Source: Nocardiopsis_B sediminis (GTDB lineage Bacteria; Actinomycetota; Actinomycetes; Streptosporangiales; Streptosporangiaceae). Taken from it: a DNA stretch of 64,000 bases. The notes under the pieces were generated by a model. It worked only from the letters and a program-made list of their open reading frames with translations. It did not search any database and had not been told where the DNA came from. The position numbers and the translations under genes are program-made. The DNA lies in the NCBI RefSeq assembly GCF_042650565.1, contig NZ_JBHSBH010000015.1:620001-684000 (forward strand), read 5' to 3'. Of the stretch, positions 1 to 9,544 are shown piece after piece (positions within the stretch are counted from its first letter, which is position 1; every line of letters starts with the position of its first letter).

Positions 1-2606
1 ACGAAACTGACCGTCCGCCACCACGACGGGGTGTCCTCGGGGTCGGGCACTGTCGAGGCGATCACCTCGCCCANNNNNNNNNNNNNNNNNNNNNNNNNNN
101 NCGCCGCCGCGCGGATGCGCCGGGGCCAGGGCGCGGGCAGCGACCCCGACACCTGCTCGGCGACGTCGGCCGCCGCCTTCTCGATCTCCGACTTCTGTGC
201 ATCGACGGGGCCGGGCGCCCCGGTGCCGTTGCTGTCGTGCAGGAAGTCCACCCCGGCCACGCGCAGCGGGTCGCGGCGCATCTTGCGCGCCCACCGGGCG
301 AGCGGCCAGCCCACGCTGCGGCTCCCCCGCTGCTCGTGCGCGGTCTCGGCGGTGTCGGCGATGGCCGACGCACCGCCGGCCTCCAGCAGTTCGGCGACGA
401 GGCGCTGGCGCGCATCGGCCGGGACGGCCACCTCGGCGGTGTCGGCGCCGTGGTAGCCGTCGAACGCGTTGACCACGCGGTCCAGGTCGGCGACCAGCCG
501 GTCGATCATCGCGCGGCGTTCGGTGACGGTCTCGACGAGCATCTCGCGCAGCGCGCGCACCCCCTCGCCCGTCAGGGTCGAGGTGGTCAGCACGCGCGGC
601 TGCACGCCGGACTCGGTCTCCAGCAGCCGCCGCAGGTCGGTGAGGAGCTCCTCGAGCTCCGCGTGCTCGACCCGGTCGACCTGGTTGAGGACGGCGACCG
701 TCACCGCGCCGTACCCGGACATCTCGGCCAGGTACCGGTGGTGGACCGCGGCGTCGGCGTACTTCTGCGGGTCGAGCACCCACACGAGCAGGTCGGCGGC
801 CCCGATCATGCGGTCGGCCTCGGCGGTGTGCACCGACCGCACGGAGTCGTGGTCGGGCAGGTCGAGCAGGATCAGCCCGGAGAGGTCCGAGATGTCCTTG
901 TCGAGTTCGCTGGTGCGCGAGTGGCGGTTGCGCTTGGGGACCCCGAGCCAGCCGAGGAGGCCTTCGGCGCCCTCGTTGCCCCACACGCACGCGTGCGCGG
1001 CCGATGTGGTGGGGCGGGTGATGCCGACACGGGAGAACTCCAGCCCGCTCAGCGCGTTGAACAGCGAGGACTTGCCGCTGCCCGTGCCGCCTGCGAGGGC
1101 GACAACGGTGTGGTCGCCCGAGAGCCGCAGCCGCGCGCCGGCGTGGTCGAGCAGGTGGCGGGCGCGGCCGATGTCCTCGGGGTCGAAGTCGTCGCGGCCG
1201 ATGCCCACGAGGGTGGCCAGGCCGTCGAGCCGGGCGATGAGCTGCTCGCGGGTGACCGCGGGCATGGGCTGCCAGAACTCGCCGGTGACCGGCTGGTACT
1301 CGTCGTCATCGTCGCCGGTGTCGTGGGCGGCCGCCGGGGCGGGCGCCTCGCGGTCGTCGTCGCGCTGTGCGGGCACGGAGGCGTCGGCGTCGGGGCCGTG
1401 CGCCGGGGCCGGCGGGGCGTCGCCGGCGCTCTCGGCCTCCCCGGGGACCGTGGCGGCGGCGGGTTCCGGTGCCTTCGCGGGCGCCGCGGCGGGCGGGTCG
1501 TCGGCGGTGTCGCGCGGAGGCGCGGGCGCGGGCGCCGGATCGGCCGCCGCGGGCTCCGGAGCCGCGGGGGCCTCGGCGGCCGGCGCCCCGTCGCGGGACG
1601 GCTGCCCGGTGCCGGAATCGCCCGGTCCGTCCGCGCGGTCCTGGGCGGCCGGCCGCCCCTCCGGGGCCGCGGGTGGGCGCTGCGGGCCGGTGGCGGCCTC
1701 GGCGCGGCCGGGGCGCTCCTCGTTCTTCTTGGGCGCCGGCGCGTCCTCGGCGGACGCCGCCGCCTTGGCGGAGACCGTGCCCTTGGGCGGCGTCGCCGCC
1801 TTGGCGGACGTCGTGCCCTGCGGGGGCGTCGCGTCCGTGGACCCGACGGTCCCCGTGTCGGGCGCGGCCGGTTCCTCCGCTGTGTCGGGAGCGGGCACGG
1901 CCGGGAAGGATCCGGTGCGGCGCCCGGCGATCATGGCGGTGTCGTCGGCCTCGGCGAGGCTGCCCACCCAGGCGGCGAGATCGTCGGGGTCGTCGGGGTC
2001 GTCACGTCCGCTGTCGCCGGCAGCGGGGGGCGCCGCCGATGATCGCGCGGAACGCCGCGCGGCGGCGTGGCGGCCGTGTGCGCCCGCCGAGCGGGTGCCC
2101 CCGGGCGGCGTCGGCGTAGCGGCGGGATCGGCGGCCGGCTCGTCCCCGCCGCCGGACGCGGCGGCGTCGCCCGCGGACTCCGGTGCGGGAGCACCGCCGG
2201 GATCTGCGGCGGCCACGGCCGCCGCCTGCGGCCCGGTGTCGGTCGCGGTGCCCGCTGCGGCCGGCTGCCCGGGTTCACCTTCGGGAGGGTGCGGGTCATC
2301 GGCGCCCTGGTCGGCGGCCTGCGGTTCGTCCTCGGGCGGGCCCGCACTGGCGTCGACGGCCCGGCGCAGGGCGGGGTAGGACTCCGCGGGCGGTCCCTTG
2401 GGCCGGCTCGAAGGCCACGACGTGTCGGACGCCGGCTTCCACCCGGCCTCGATGCGTTCACTGTCGGGTACCACGTACCCGCTCCAATCCCCCTCCTCGT
2501 CAAGGGGTTCGGCGGCGGGCTGCCGGGCGGGCTCGGGATCCTGTCCCCGGGCCTGCCCGGTCTCCGCTTCCTCATCGGGGTGAGCGGGGTTCCGCTGAGT
2601 GGTCAT
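1..2606 (-). CDS. Dynamin-like / YfjP-type GTPase, C-terminus beyond window
   Basis: GTP-binding protein of the dynamin/Era-like superfamily. The start is an ATG at 2606, overlapping the stop of the upstream GTPase gene by 4 bases (ATGA), so the two are translationally coupled. About the first 430 residues are Pro/Ala/Asp/Glu-rich and look disordered. The GTPase domain follows: Walker A GGTGSGKSS near 1090-1060, a G2 Thr in RPTTSAA, G3 as DLPDHDS and a G4-like NQVD. The frame stays open through the N-run if its 28-base length is right. The protein runs off the left edge, so membrane segments cannot be judged. Pairing with a second GTPase recalls bacterial dynamin pairs that remodel septal membranes; that role is inference. 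Confidence 0.85.
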   Translation of the reverse strand, partial: MTTQRNPAHPDEEAETGQARGQDPEPARQPAAEPLDEEGDWSGYVVPDSERIEAGWKPASDTSWPSSRPKGPPAESYPALRRAVDASAGPPEDEPQAADQGADDPHPPEGEPGQPAAAGTATDTGPQAAAVAAADPGGAPAPESAGDAAASGGGDEPAADPAATPTPPGGTRSAGAHGRHAAARRSARSSAAPPAAGDSGRDDPDDPDDLAAWVGSLAEADDTAMIAGRRTGSFPAVPAPDTAEEPAAPDTGTVGSTDATPPQGTTSAKAATPPKGTVSAKAAASAEDAPAPKKNEERPGRAEAATGPQRPPAAPEGRPAAQDRADGPGDSGTGQPSRDGAPAAEAPAAPEPAAADPAPAPAPPRDTADDPPAAAPAKAPEPAAATVPGEAESAGDAPPAPAHGPDADASVPAQRDDDREAPAPAAAHDTGDDDDEYQPVTGEFWQPMPAVTREQLIARLDGLATLVGIGRDDFDPEDIGRARHLLDHAGARLRLSGDHTVVALAGGTGSGKSSLFNALSGLEFSRVGITRPTTSAAHACVWGNEGAEGLLGWLGVPKRNRHSRTSELDKDISDLSGLILLDLPDHDSVRSVHTAEADRMIGAADLLVWVLDPQKYADAAVHHRYLAEMSGYGAVTVAVLNQVDRVEHAELEELLTDLRRLLETESGVQPRVLTTSTLTGEGVRALREMLVETVTERRAMIDRLVADLDRVVNAFDGYHGADTAEVAVPADARQRLVAELLEAGGASAIADTAETAHEQRGSRSVGWPLARWARKMRRDPLRVAGVDFLHDSNGTGAPGPVDAQKSEIEKAAADVAEQVSGSLPAPWPRRIRAAAXXXXXXXXXXGEVIASTVPDPEDTPSWWRTVSF
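74..101. other. Assembly gap (28 N)
   Basis: A run of 28 N inside the GTPase gene. Reading the minus strand, the frame before the gap (ending R-A-A-A) joins an open frame after it (GEVIASTVPDPEDT) if 28 is the true length. Confidence 0.95.
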
Positions 2607-4417
2607 CGCGCAATCTCAAGGTTGTACGTGGCTTGGTAGAGCTGGACGGCGGCGTCCTCGTCGGGCAGGTCGACGGCCGCCAGCGTGTCGGTGAAGCGGG
2701 TCCGCTCGTGGAGCAGCAGCACACCGATGCGGCGCCGCAGGTCGTCGCGCGCCTTGGCTTCGATGTTACGCAGCGAATCCGCTCCGAACACCCCTTTGAG
2801 CAGGCGTTGCGGCGATGGGCCGGCGGTCCGTGCGGCGCCCGCCTCGACCGCGCCGTAGCCCAGCAGCTCGATGATCAGCACGAGCGTGAAGGCGTCCTTG
2901 TCGAAGGTGACGAACCGCGCCACCGACCGCTTCGTGGCGCCATCGGCGGTCATCAGCCCGCCCACCGCCTGCTGCCACTCGGTGATGGCCTCGCGGGCGC
3001 GTCCGGCGAGGTCGCCGGGGGGTGTGCGGCCCCCGGCCCGCGTGACGAGGTCGGCGCCGCCGGGCACGGTCTCCCAGCTGTCGGCGATCTGGTCGACGGC
3101 GCGCTCGGCGTTGGCCAGGATGAGCGCTTCGAGGCTGTCGCGGAGGGCCTGCCGCAGCGAGCGGACCCGGGTGGCCGCGGCCTCGGCCTCGGTGGCCTTG
3201 CGCTTGCCCCGCATCCGCATGGTGCGCACGAGGTCGCCGCTGGCGGCGATGTCCTGCCACCGGGCGAGCACGTTGCCGCGCAGGAGCGAGCCGTCCTGCA
3301 ACGCGGAGTCGATGTCGGCGACCGCGGAATCGTATCCGGAGCGCACGGCGGACTCCAGGGTCCGCCCGACCTCGACCTGGACCTCGACCTGCTTGGCGAG
3401 TTCGGGGACGCGCGAGCGGAAGCTGTCGATGACGCCGATGAAGGTGCGCCGGGACACCCGGTCGCGCCGCGCCAGGTCGCCCGCGACATCGGCGAGGTAG
3501 TGGCGGATGTGGTCGGCCGTGGTGGAGGTGAACCGCTCCCCCGCCACCTGGTCGGTCTCGGGGATGGTGAAGCGGGTGGCGTTGCCCAGGCCGTTGGCGT
3601 CGAGCATCGCGCCGAAGTGGTCCACCAGCTCGCGGCGGCCCCGCTGGGGCACCCGCGACAGGACGACCGCGAGCGAGGTGTCGCGGTCGCGCGCCACCTG
3701 GAGGAACTCCCACACCCGCGCGTCGGCGTAGCGGCGGCTGGTGGTCACGAACACCCACAGGTCGGCGGCGTCGAGGAACTTCGCCGCGAATTCGTGGTGG
3801 GCCGAGACGGCGGAGTCGACGTCGGGCGTGTCGAGCAGCGCGACGCCTTCGGGCATGGCCTCGCTGGCGGCCAGCACCAGCATGCCGTCCTTGCCGGGCA
3901 TGGCCAGCCCCTTCTGGCGCACGCGTGGCAGCGTGGGCAGGAAGTGGGCCTCGCTGAACCAGTCGACGTCGGCGGGGTTGCACGCCAGCACGGGGCTGTT
4001 GGTGGTGGGGCGGCGCACGCCCGTGGTGGTGACCTGCTCTCCAACCAGGCTGTTGACCAGGGTGGACTTGCCCGCTCCGGTGGATCCCGCCACCGCGATC
4101 AGCAGCGGGGTGTCGGGGCGGCGCACCCGCGGGAGCACGTAGTCCTCGAGCTGGTGCAGCACATCGGTGCGCGCGGCTGCGCCCTCGGTGGCGCCGGGCA
4201 GCCCTTCGGCGAAATCGATGCCGCGGATGCGTGTCCGCAGCGTCTCGAGGACCTTCTCGAACCGGGTGTCGTCGGCGACGGCTCCGCGGTGCTTGGCCCG
4301 TCTGGTCCCCTGCGCGGGGGTGGTCCGCAGCGGGACCCCGCTCGGCCCTGGCGCTTCCGGCTTCACAGGCGGCCGGGACATAGCGCTTCCGCCCTTCTCA
4401 TCGGTCTTCGCGGTCAC
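2603..4417 (-). CDS. Dynamin-family GTPase
   Basis: 604-residue GTPase. Walker A is AGSTGAGKSTLVNSL (about residues 110-124), followed by TTGVRRPTT (G2), LLDTPDVDS (G3) and a long helical region (about 300-600) of the kind that forms the stalk in dynamin-like proteins. A hydrophobic stretch DAFTLVLIIELLGYG near residue 500 could contact membrane. The start is GTG 4417, which overlaps the stop of the preceding siroheme/cobA gene as GTGA and has GAGGGGG upstream. An internal ATG at 4381 is the alternative. The next gene downstream is a second GTPase with a 4-base overlap, so the two probably work as a hetero-pair. The link to the tetrapyrrole gene may be only shared transcription. Confidence 0.85.
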   Translation of the reverse strand: MTAKTDEKGGSAMSRPPVKPEAPGPSGVPLRTTPAQGTRRAKHRGAVADDTRFEKVLETLRTRIRGIDFAEGLPGATEGAAARTDVLHQLEDYVLPRVRRPDTPLLIAVAGSTGAGKSTLVNSLVGEQVTTTGVRRPTTNSPVLACNPADVDWFSEAHFLPTLPRVRQKGLAMPGKDGMLVLAASEAMPEGVALLDTPDVDSAVSAHHEFAAKFLDAADLWVFVTTSRRYADARVWEFLQVARDRDTSLAVVLSRVPQRGRRELVDHFGAMLDANGLGNATRFTIPETDQVAGERFTSTTADHIRHYLADVAGDLARRDRVSRRTFIGVIDSFRSRVPELAKQVEVQVEVGRTLESAVRSGYDSAVADIDSALQDGSLLRGNVLARWQDIAASGDLVRTMRMRGKRKATEAEAAATRVRSLRQALRDSLEALILANAERAVDQIADSWETVPGGADLVTRAGGRTPPGDLAGRAREAITEWQQAVGGLMTADGATKRSVARFVTFDKDAFTLVLIIELLGYGAVEAGAARTAGPSPQRLLKGVFGADSLRNIEAKARDDLRRRIGVLLLHERTRFTDTLAAVDLPDEDAAVQLYQATYNLEIAR

Positions 4418-5721
4418 AAAACCCGGTCCCCCTCGACGGGCTCATCGCCGGCAGTGTCCCCCGCCCCGGCCGCCGCCGGTGCTGCCGGATCGTCACGTCC
4501 CCCATGCAGTATGTCAAGTTCCAGGGCCTCATTGACCACTTCACCGATCACGATCACCGCAGGAGGCCGGATCCCGGCGTCCGCGGCGGCCCGCGCGGCG
4601 GTCCCCAGAGTGGCGGTCACGGCCCGCTGAGTGGGCAGTGTGGCGTCCTGGACGACGGCCATGGGCGTGTCGGGCGAACGGCCGTGGGACATCAGCGTGT
4701 CGGCGATCGCCGAGAGGCGCTCGACCCCCATGAGCGCGACGACCGTCCCCTCCGACGCGGCCAGCGCGGCCCAGTCGACGGTGGAGCGCTCACTGCCGGG
4801 GGCGATGTGCGCCGACACGATGTGGACGTCCTGGGAGACCCCCCGGTGGGTGACCGGGATGCCCGCCGACGCCGGGGCGGCCAGGGCACTGGTGACGCCG
4901 GGGACCGCGATGACCGGGATCCCGGCGGCGGCGCAGGCGGCGGCCTCCTCGCCGCCGCGGCCGAATAAGAAGGAGTCGCCGCCCTTGAGGCGGACCACGA
5001 ACTTGCCCTCGCGGGCGCGGTCGACGAGGACGCGGTTGATGTCCTCCTGGGTCATCGACCTGCCGTAGGGGATCTTGGCGGCGTCGACGATCTCGACGTC
5101 GGCGGGCAGCTGGTCGAGCAGCGACGTGGGGGCCAGCCGGTCGACCACCACGACGTCGGCCTGGGCCAGCAGCTGGCGGCCGCGCACGGTGATCAGCCCG
5201 GGGTCGCCGGGTCCGCCGCCCACCAGGGCGACGCCGCTCATCCGCTCGCGTCCGCGGCGGGCGTCGAGGGTGCCGTCGGCCAGGCCGTCGACGATGGCGT
5301 CGCGCAGGCCCGCCGCCCGGCGCGGGTCACCGCCCGCCACCACGCCGATGGTGGCGCCGGCGGCGATGCCGCTGGCGGGGGTCCAGGCGCTGGACGCGTG
5401 CCGGTCGTCGGCGCGCACGCACCACAGCCGCGCGGCCTCGGCGTCGGCGGCGACGGCGGCGTTGACCGCGGGGTCGTCGGTGGCGACGTGGACGAGCCAG
5501 AAGCCGGCGAGGCGGAGGTCGCCGTCGGCATAGCGGCGCCGGTGCCAGGTGAGCCGGCCGGAGTCGGCGAGGTCCTCCAGCGCCGCCGCCGCATCGGGCG
5601 AGACCAGGGTGACGCGCGCCCCGGCGTCGAGCAGGACGGGCACGCGGCGCTGGGCGACGCGGCCTCCGCCGACCACCAGGACGTCGCGCCCGTCCATGCG
5701 CAATCCGAGCAGATAGGTCAC
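4414..5721 (-). CDS. cysG: Siroheme synthase / uroporphyrinogen-III C-methyltransferase fusion
   Basis: Two-domain enzyme that makes precorrin-2 from uroporphyrinogen III by two SAM-dependent methylations and can oxidise it to sirohydrochlorin. The N-terminal part is a Met8/CysG-type NAD-binding domain (GRDVLVVGGGRVAQRRV). The C-terminal part is a tetrapyrrole methylase with VGGGPGDPGLITVRG, VRLKGGDSFLFGRGGEE and AVPGVTSALAAPASAGIPVTHRG. GTG 5721 is preferred because GGAGGGG lies a few bases upstream; an in-frame start at 5775 adds 18 residues with no family resemblance. It stands at the branch between siroheme and cobalamin and lies just downstream of bluB-cobT. Its stop overlaps the next gene's start. 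In actinobacteria this gene is also called cobA. Confidence 0.92.
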   Translation of the reverse strand: MTYLLGLRMDGRDVLVVGGGRVAQRRVPVLLDAGARVTLVSPDAAAALEDLADSGRLTWHRRRYADGDLRLAGFWLVHVATDDPAVNAAVAADAEAARLWCVRADDRHASSAWTPASGIAAGATIGVVAGGDPRRAAGLRDAIVDGLADGTLDARRGRERMSGVALVGGGPGDPGLITVRGRQLLAQADVVVVDRLAPTSLLDQLPADVEIVDAAKIPYGRSMTQEDINRVLVDRAREGKFVVRLKGGDSFLFGRGGEEAAACAAAGIPVIAVPGVTSALAAPASAGIPVTHRGVSQDVHIVSAHIAPGSERSTVDWAALAASEGTVVALMGVERLSAIADTLMSHGRSPDTPMAVVQDATLPTQRAVTATLGTAARAAADAGIRPPAVIVIGEVVNEALELDILHGGRDDPAAPAAAGAGDTAGDEPVEGDRVL

Positions 5722-5862
5722 GGGCCCCTCCAGATCTGCGCCGCCCACCGTGGTGCGAGTTGCGTGAATCCCCAAAAAAATACCGTGTCAAACAGGCGTT
5801 ACGCCCGTCATCCGCGGTATGTCCGCGCGTCCCGCCCCTCCTCTTACCCTATGTGCAAGCGA

Positions 5863-8130
5863 TCAGTGACGCTCCGCCACCCCCGCGGCGTCGAAGGTCG
5901 CTACCCCGCGCAGCGCGCGCACGGCCCCCTGGAGGAGGGGAAGTGCGAGCAGCGCGCCGGAGCCCTCGCCCAGGCGCATCTCCAGGTCGACCAGGGGGCG
6001 CAGGCCCAGGTGCTCCAGCGCGGCGGTGTGGCCGGGCTCGGCGGAGCGGTGGCCCGCGAAGCACGCGTGCAGGGCGTCGGGCGCGATCGCGGCGGCGGCC
6101 AGGGTGGCCGCTCCCGCGATGACGCCGTCGAGCAGCACGGGGACGCGCATGGCGGCGGCGCCGAGGATGAACCCGGTCAGGGCCGCGTGCTCCAGCCCGC
6201 CGACGGCCGCGAGCACCCCCACCGGGTCCTCGACGTCGATGCGGTTGACGGCGAGGGCGCGGCGCACGACCTCGATCTTGCGCTCGTGCATGGCGTCGTC
6301 GGCCCCGGTGCCGCGGCCGGTGACGTCGACCGGGTCGGCGCCGGTGAACGCCGCGATCAGCGCCGCAGACGGGGTGGTGTTGGCGATGCCCATGTCCCCG
6401 GTGATCAGGCAGCGGTTGCCGGCCGCCACGAGGTCGCGGGCGACCTCGATCCCGGCCTCGACCGCGTACTCGACCTGGGTGCGGGTCATCGCCGCCGACT
6501 TGGTGATGTCGGCGGTGCCCCGCGCGATCTTGCGCGGCAGCAGGCCGGGCGAGCCGGGCAGGTCGGCGGCGACCCCGACGTCGACGACGGTGACCTCGGC
6601 GCCCACCTGCTCGGCGAAGGCGTTGACCACCGCGCCGCCGCGCAGGAAGTTCTGCACCATCTGCGCGGTGACCTCTTGGGGGTAGGCGCTGACGCCCTGG
6701 GCGTGCACCCCGTGGTCACCGGCGAAGATCGCGACGGCGGCGGGCTCGGGGACCGGCGGCGGGCACTCGCCGGCGAGCCCGGCCAGGCGGATCGAGACCT
6801 CCTCCAAGACACCGAGCGAGCCCGCGGGCTTGGTCATGCGTCCCTGGCGCTCGCGCGCGTCATTGACCGCTCTCTGGTTGAGCGGGCCGATGGCGGCGAT
6901 GGTCTCCTCCAGCAGGCTCGTCGGGTCCTCCCCGGGCAGGCCGCGGCGGCCGTAGTGGCCGCGGTGCACGGCCCAGGTGAGCGGGCGGCCCCGGGCCCAG
7001 CCCCCCATGGCCAGCTCGGGTTCGGGCGGGAAGTCGTCGACGTAGCCGACGCACAGGTAGGCGACGACCTCCAGGTGCGGGGGGAGGTCGAGGGCGTGGG
7101 CGAGTTCGCGCTCGTGGAAGAAGCTCACCCAGCCCACGCCGAGCCCCTCGGCGCGGGCGGCCAGCCACAGGTTCTCGACCGCGAGCGCCGTGGAGTAGGA
7201 GGCGGTCTGCGGCTGGGAGTGCCGGCCCAGCGTGTGGCGTCCGCCCCGGGTGGGGTCGACGGTGACGACGATGTTGACCGGGGTGTCGAGGATCGCTTCG
7301 ACCTTGAGCCCGGTGAACGCCCGGGCGCGGGCGCCGGGCAGGGCGCCGGCGTACTCCTGGCGCTGCTCGTGGACGAGGTCGCGGATGTGGGCGCGCACGT
7401 CCTCGTCCTGGACGATGATGAAGTCCCAGGGCTGCGAGTAGCCGACCGAGGGCGCCTGGTGGGCGGCCCCCAGGACCCGGATGAGCACGTCGTCGGGGAC
7501 GGGGGTGGTGCGGAAGCCCATGCGGACGTCGCGGCGCTCGCGGATGGCGCGGTAGACGGCCTCGCGCTCGGCGTCGCCGTAGGCGTGCGGGTCGGCGGAG
7601 ACGGTCCCGGGCTCAGGGTCGGCGGGCGCCTCGGGGGCGGGGACCGGGCCGGGGTCCTCGGCGGGTTCGGGGGCGGGCTCCGCGGTGGCGTAGGGGGCGG
7701 CCTCGACCTCGGCTTCGGCCGGGGGCTCGGCTTCGGCCTCGGGCTCCGGGGCGGGTTCGGGCGCGGGCTCCGGCTCAGGGGCGGGCGCAGGGTCGGGGGC
7801 CGGCGCGGTGGCCTCCGGCTCGGGGGCGGCCTCGGCTTGCGGGGCGGGCTCGGGGTCGGCGGCCGGTGCCTTGTGGCGGGGGGTGCCGGCGGGTACCGGT
7901 GCCGGGCGCTCCTGGGTTCCGCCCCGGAACGGGATCACGTTGGGCTTGCGGGGGGTCGCGGGCTCGCGAGCGGGGGTGTGGAAGGGGTTGGGCCGCGGCG
8001 CGGGCTTGCCGGCGCCCCTCCCCGCTTCGGGTAGATCGTCGAGGAGGCCGCCGAACGCCGGGGCGGCACGCCCGCGTTCGTCCGACGGTCCGCGGCGACC
8101 GGCCGGCGGGCGGTGGTCGTCACCGGTCAT
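5863..8130 (-). CDS. cobT: BluB-CobT fusion: DMB synthase + nicotinate-nucleotide:DMB phosphoribosyltransferase
   Basis: 755 residues in three parts. Residues 1 to about 180 are Pro/Ala/Glu-rich and probably disordered, with repeated PAPEPEP-like units. About 185-400 is a BluB-type flavin destructase of the nitroreductase fold (YRAIRERRDVRMGF, HQAPSVGYSQPWDFI, GVGWVSFF), which turns FMNH2 into 5,6-dimethylbenzimidazole. About 405-755 is CobT (PAGSLGVLE, FAGDHGVHAQGVSAYP, GDMGIANTT, GEGSGALLALPL with the catalytic Glu), which activates that base to alpha-ribazole phosphate. One chain thus makes and activates the lower ligand of B12. GGAGGAACACC precedes ATG 8130. BluB-CobT fusions occur in actinobacteria; the long acidic head is unusual. 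Confidence 0.93.
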   Translation of the reverse strand: MTGDDHRPPAGRRGPSDERGRAAPAFGGLLDDLPEAGRGAGKPAPRPNPFHTPAREPATPRKPNVIPFRGGTQERPAPVPAGTPRHKAPAADPEPAPQAEAAPEPEATAPAPDPAPAPEPEPAPEPAPEPEAEAEPPAEAEVEAAPYATAEPAPEPAEDPGPVPAPEAPADPEPGTVSADPHAYGDAEREAVYRAIRERRDVRMGFRTTPVPDDVLIRVLGAAHQAPSVGYSQPWDFIIVQDEDVRAHIRDLVHEQRQEYAGALPGARARAFTGLKVEAILDTPVNIVVTVDPTRGGRHTLGRHSQPQTASYSTALAVENLWLAARAEGLGVGWVSFFHERELAHALDLPPHLEVVAYLCVGYVDDFPPEPELAMGGWARGRPLTWAVHRGHYGRRGLPGEDPTSLLEETIAAIGPLNQRAVNDARERQGRMTKPAGSLGVLEEVSIRLAGLAGECPPPVPEPAAVAIFAGDHGVHAQGVSAYPQEVTAQMVQNFLRGGAVVNAFAEQVGAEVTVVDVGVAADLPGSPGLLPRKIARGTADITKSAAMTRTQVEYAVEAGIEVARDLVAAGNRCLITGDMGIANTTPSAALIAAFTGADPVDVTGRGTGADDAMHERKIEVVRRALAVNRIDVEDPVGVLAAVGGLEHAALTGFILGAAAMRVPVLLDGVIAGAATLAAAAIAPDALHACFAGHRSAEPGHTAALEHLGLRPLVDLEMRLGEGSGALLALPLLQGAVRALRGVATFDAAGVAERH

Positions 8131-8300
8131 GGTGTTCCTCCGGTGCTTTCAAAGGCTGCTACCTGCATGTTCGTCCCCCCTCATCGCCGCTGCCGCAGGG
8201 CGCCGGACGCGTCGTCTTCCGGACCCGCCACGGTCTCTCCGGTCACGCTCGCCTCCTCGCTCCGCTCCAACGGCCACGCGATCACGCCCTCCGCTCGGGC

Positions 8301-9401
8301 TCAGAGCAACTCTGCCAGAGTCCGCGCCATCCGGAGAGAGGTCCAACGGTCCCGCACCGCTATGCGCAGCCAGTCGGGCCCCAAACCGGGAAATGTGTCG
8401 CCGCGGCGCACGGCGATGCCCGCGGCGCGCAGCCGCGCCCGCAGGCCTTCGCCGTCCACCGCCTTGACCAGCAGGAACGAGGCGGCGGCGCCCGGTGTGA
8501 CGTGCAGCCCGGCGCCGGTGAGGGCGTCCGCCAGTGCGGCACGGTCGCCGGACATACCGCGTGCCCACGCATCGGCTTCGGCGACGGCCTCGGGGGTGCA
8601 GCAGGCCTCGGTGGCGGCGAGCGCCGGGGTCGACACCGACCACAGGGGCTGCGCCGCGGCCAGGCGGGTCACCAGGCCGGGATCGGCCAGCAGGTACCCG
8701 GCGCGCAGGCCGGCCAGCCCCCACGTCTTGGTGAGGCTGCGCAGCACGACCAGGCCGGGCAGGTCCGCGCGCCCGGCCAGGGATTCCGGCTCACCGGGGA
8801 CGCAGTCGGCGAACGCCTCGTCGACCACCAGGGTCCGCCCGGGCCGCGCCAGCCGGGCCAGGCCCGCGGACGGGTGGAGCACGGAGGTGGGGTTGGTGGG
8901 GTTGCCCACCATGACGAGGTCGGCGTCCTCGGGGACCCGGGCGGGGTCGAGCAGGAAACCGGGGGCGGGCAGCAGCACGCGGTCCACGGTGTGGCCGGCG
9001 GCGCGCAGGGCCGCCTCGGGCTCGGTGAACTGGGGGTGCACGACCACGGCGCGGCGCGGGGCGAGGACCCGCGCCAGCAGCACGAACGCCTCGGCCGCAC
9101 CGGCGGTGAGCAGCACGGCACCGGGGTCGCGGCCGTGGCGCGCGGCGACGGCGGCGCGGGCGGCGCGGGGGTCGGGGTAGGCGGCGATGCCGGAGAGGGA
9201 GGCCGCGATCCGCTCGGCCAGCCACGCGGGCGGGGTGCCGGCGCGCACGTTGACGGCGAAGTCGAGCAGCCCGGGCCCGGTTTCGGCGTCGCCGTGGTGG
9301 TGCAGGTCCACGTCGTGGACGGACGCCCGGCGCTCGTCGCCTCGGACCGGGTGGCCGATGCGGGGGGCGCCGGTGGGCGCCGCCGCATCACGGCGTGTCA
9401 T
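8301..9401 (-). CDS. cobC: CobC: PLP-dependent aminotransferase-like enzyme of cobalamin synthesis
   Basis: 366-residue fold-type I PLP enzyme of the histidinol-phosphate aminotransferase / threonine-phosphate decarboxylase group, expected to supply the aminopropanol linker of the nucleotide loop. Visible motifs are DFAVNVRAGTPP at the N-terminus, GNPTNPTSVL, VVDEAFADCVPGE and the PLP lysine in VLRSLTKTWGLAGLRAGY. The start at 9401 has AGGAGGT five bases upstream. It is the first gene of a minus-strand row running on to bluB-cobT and cysG, separated from bluB-cobT by 170 bases. The reaction (decarboxylase or aminotransferase) cannot be settled from sequence. Confidence 0.88.
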   Translation of the reverse strand: MTRRDAAAPTGAPRIGHPVRGDERRASVHDVDLHHHGDAETGPGLLDFAVNVRAGTPPAWLAERIAASLSGIAAYPDPRAARAAVAARHGRDPGAVLLTAGAAEAFVLLARVLAPRRAVVVHPQFTEPEAALRAAGHTVDRVLLPAPGFLLDPARVPEDADLVMVGNPTNPTSVLHPSAGLARLARPGRTLVVDEAFADCVPGEPESLAGRADLPGLVVLRSLTKTWGLAGLRAGYLLADPGLVTRLAAAQPLWSVSTPALAATEACCTPEAVAEADAWARGMSGDRAALADALTGAGLHVTPGAAASFLLVKAVDGEGLRARLRAAGIAVRRGDTFPGLGPDWLRIAVRDRWTSLRMARTLAELL

Positions 9402-9544
9402 CGAGACCTCCTGAGCGCAGGGGACGGCGCGCCCGCTGACCGGTGCCCGGCGTTCGGCCGGAAGCGCCCCGACAGCGTACACACGGCCCGTCCCGGCCCC
9501 GGCGGCGCACCCGGGAACGGGCGGCGGCACCGGGAGGCGCGGTG

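Noticed and set aside
237..2042. A 601-residue plus-strand open frame
   Set aside because: Antisense shadow of the GTPase gene: long frames opposite high-GC genes are common, and the minus strand carries a proper P-loop protein.
5398..8034. An 878-residue plus-strand frame rich in Gly and Arg
   Set aside because: It lies opposite bluB-cobT, whose motifs are unmistakable; the plus-strand product is low-complexity.
8150..8300. A 20-residue minus-strand frame between cobC and bluB-cobT (starting GTGACCGGAGAG)
   Set aside because: Too short and without conservation evidence; probably just the spacer of the operon.
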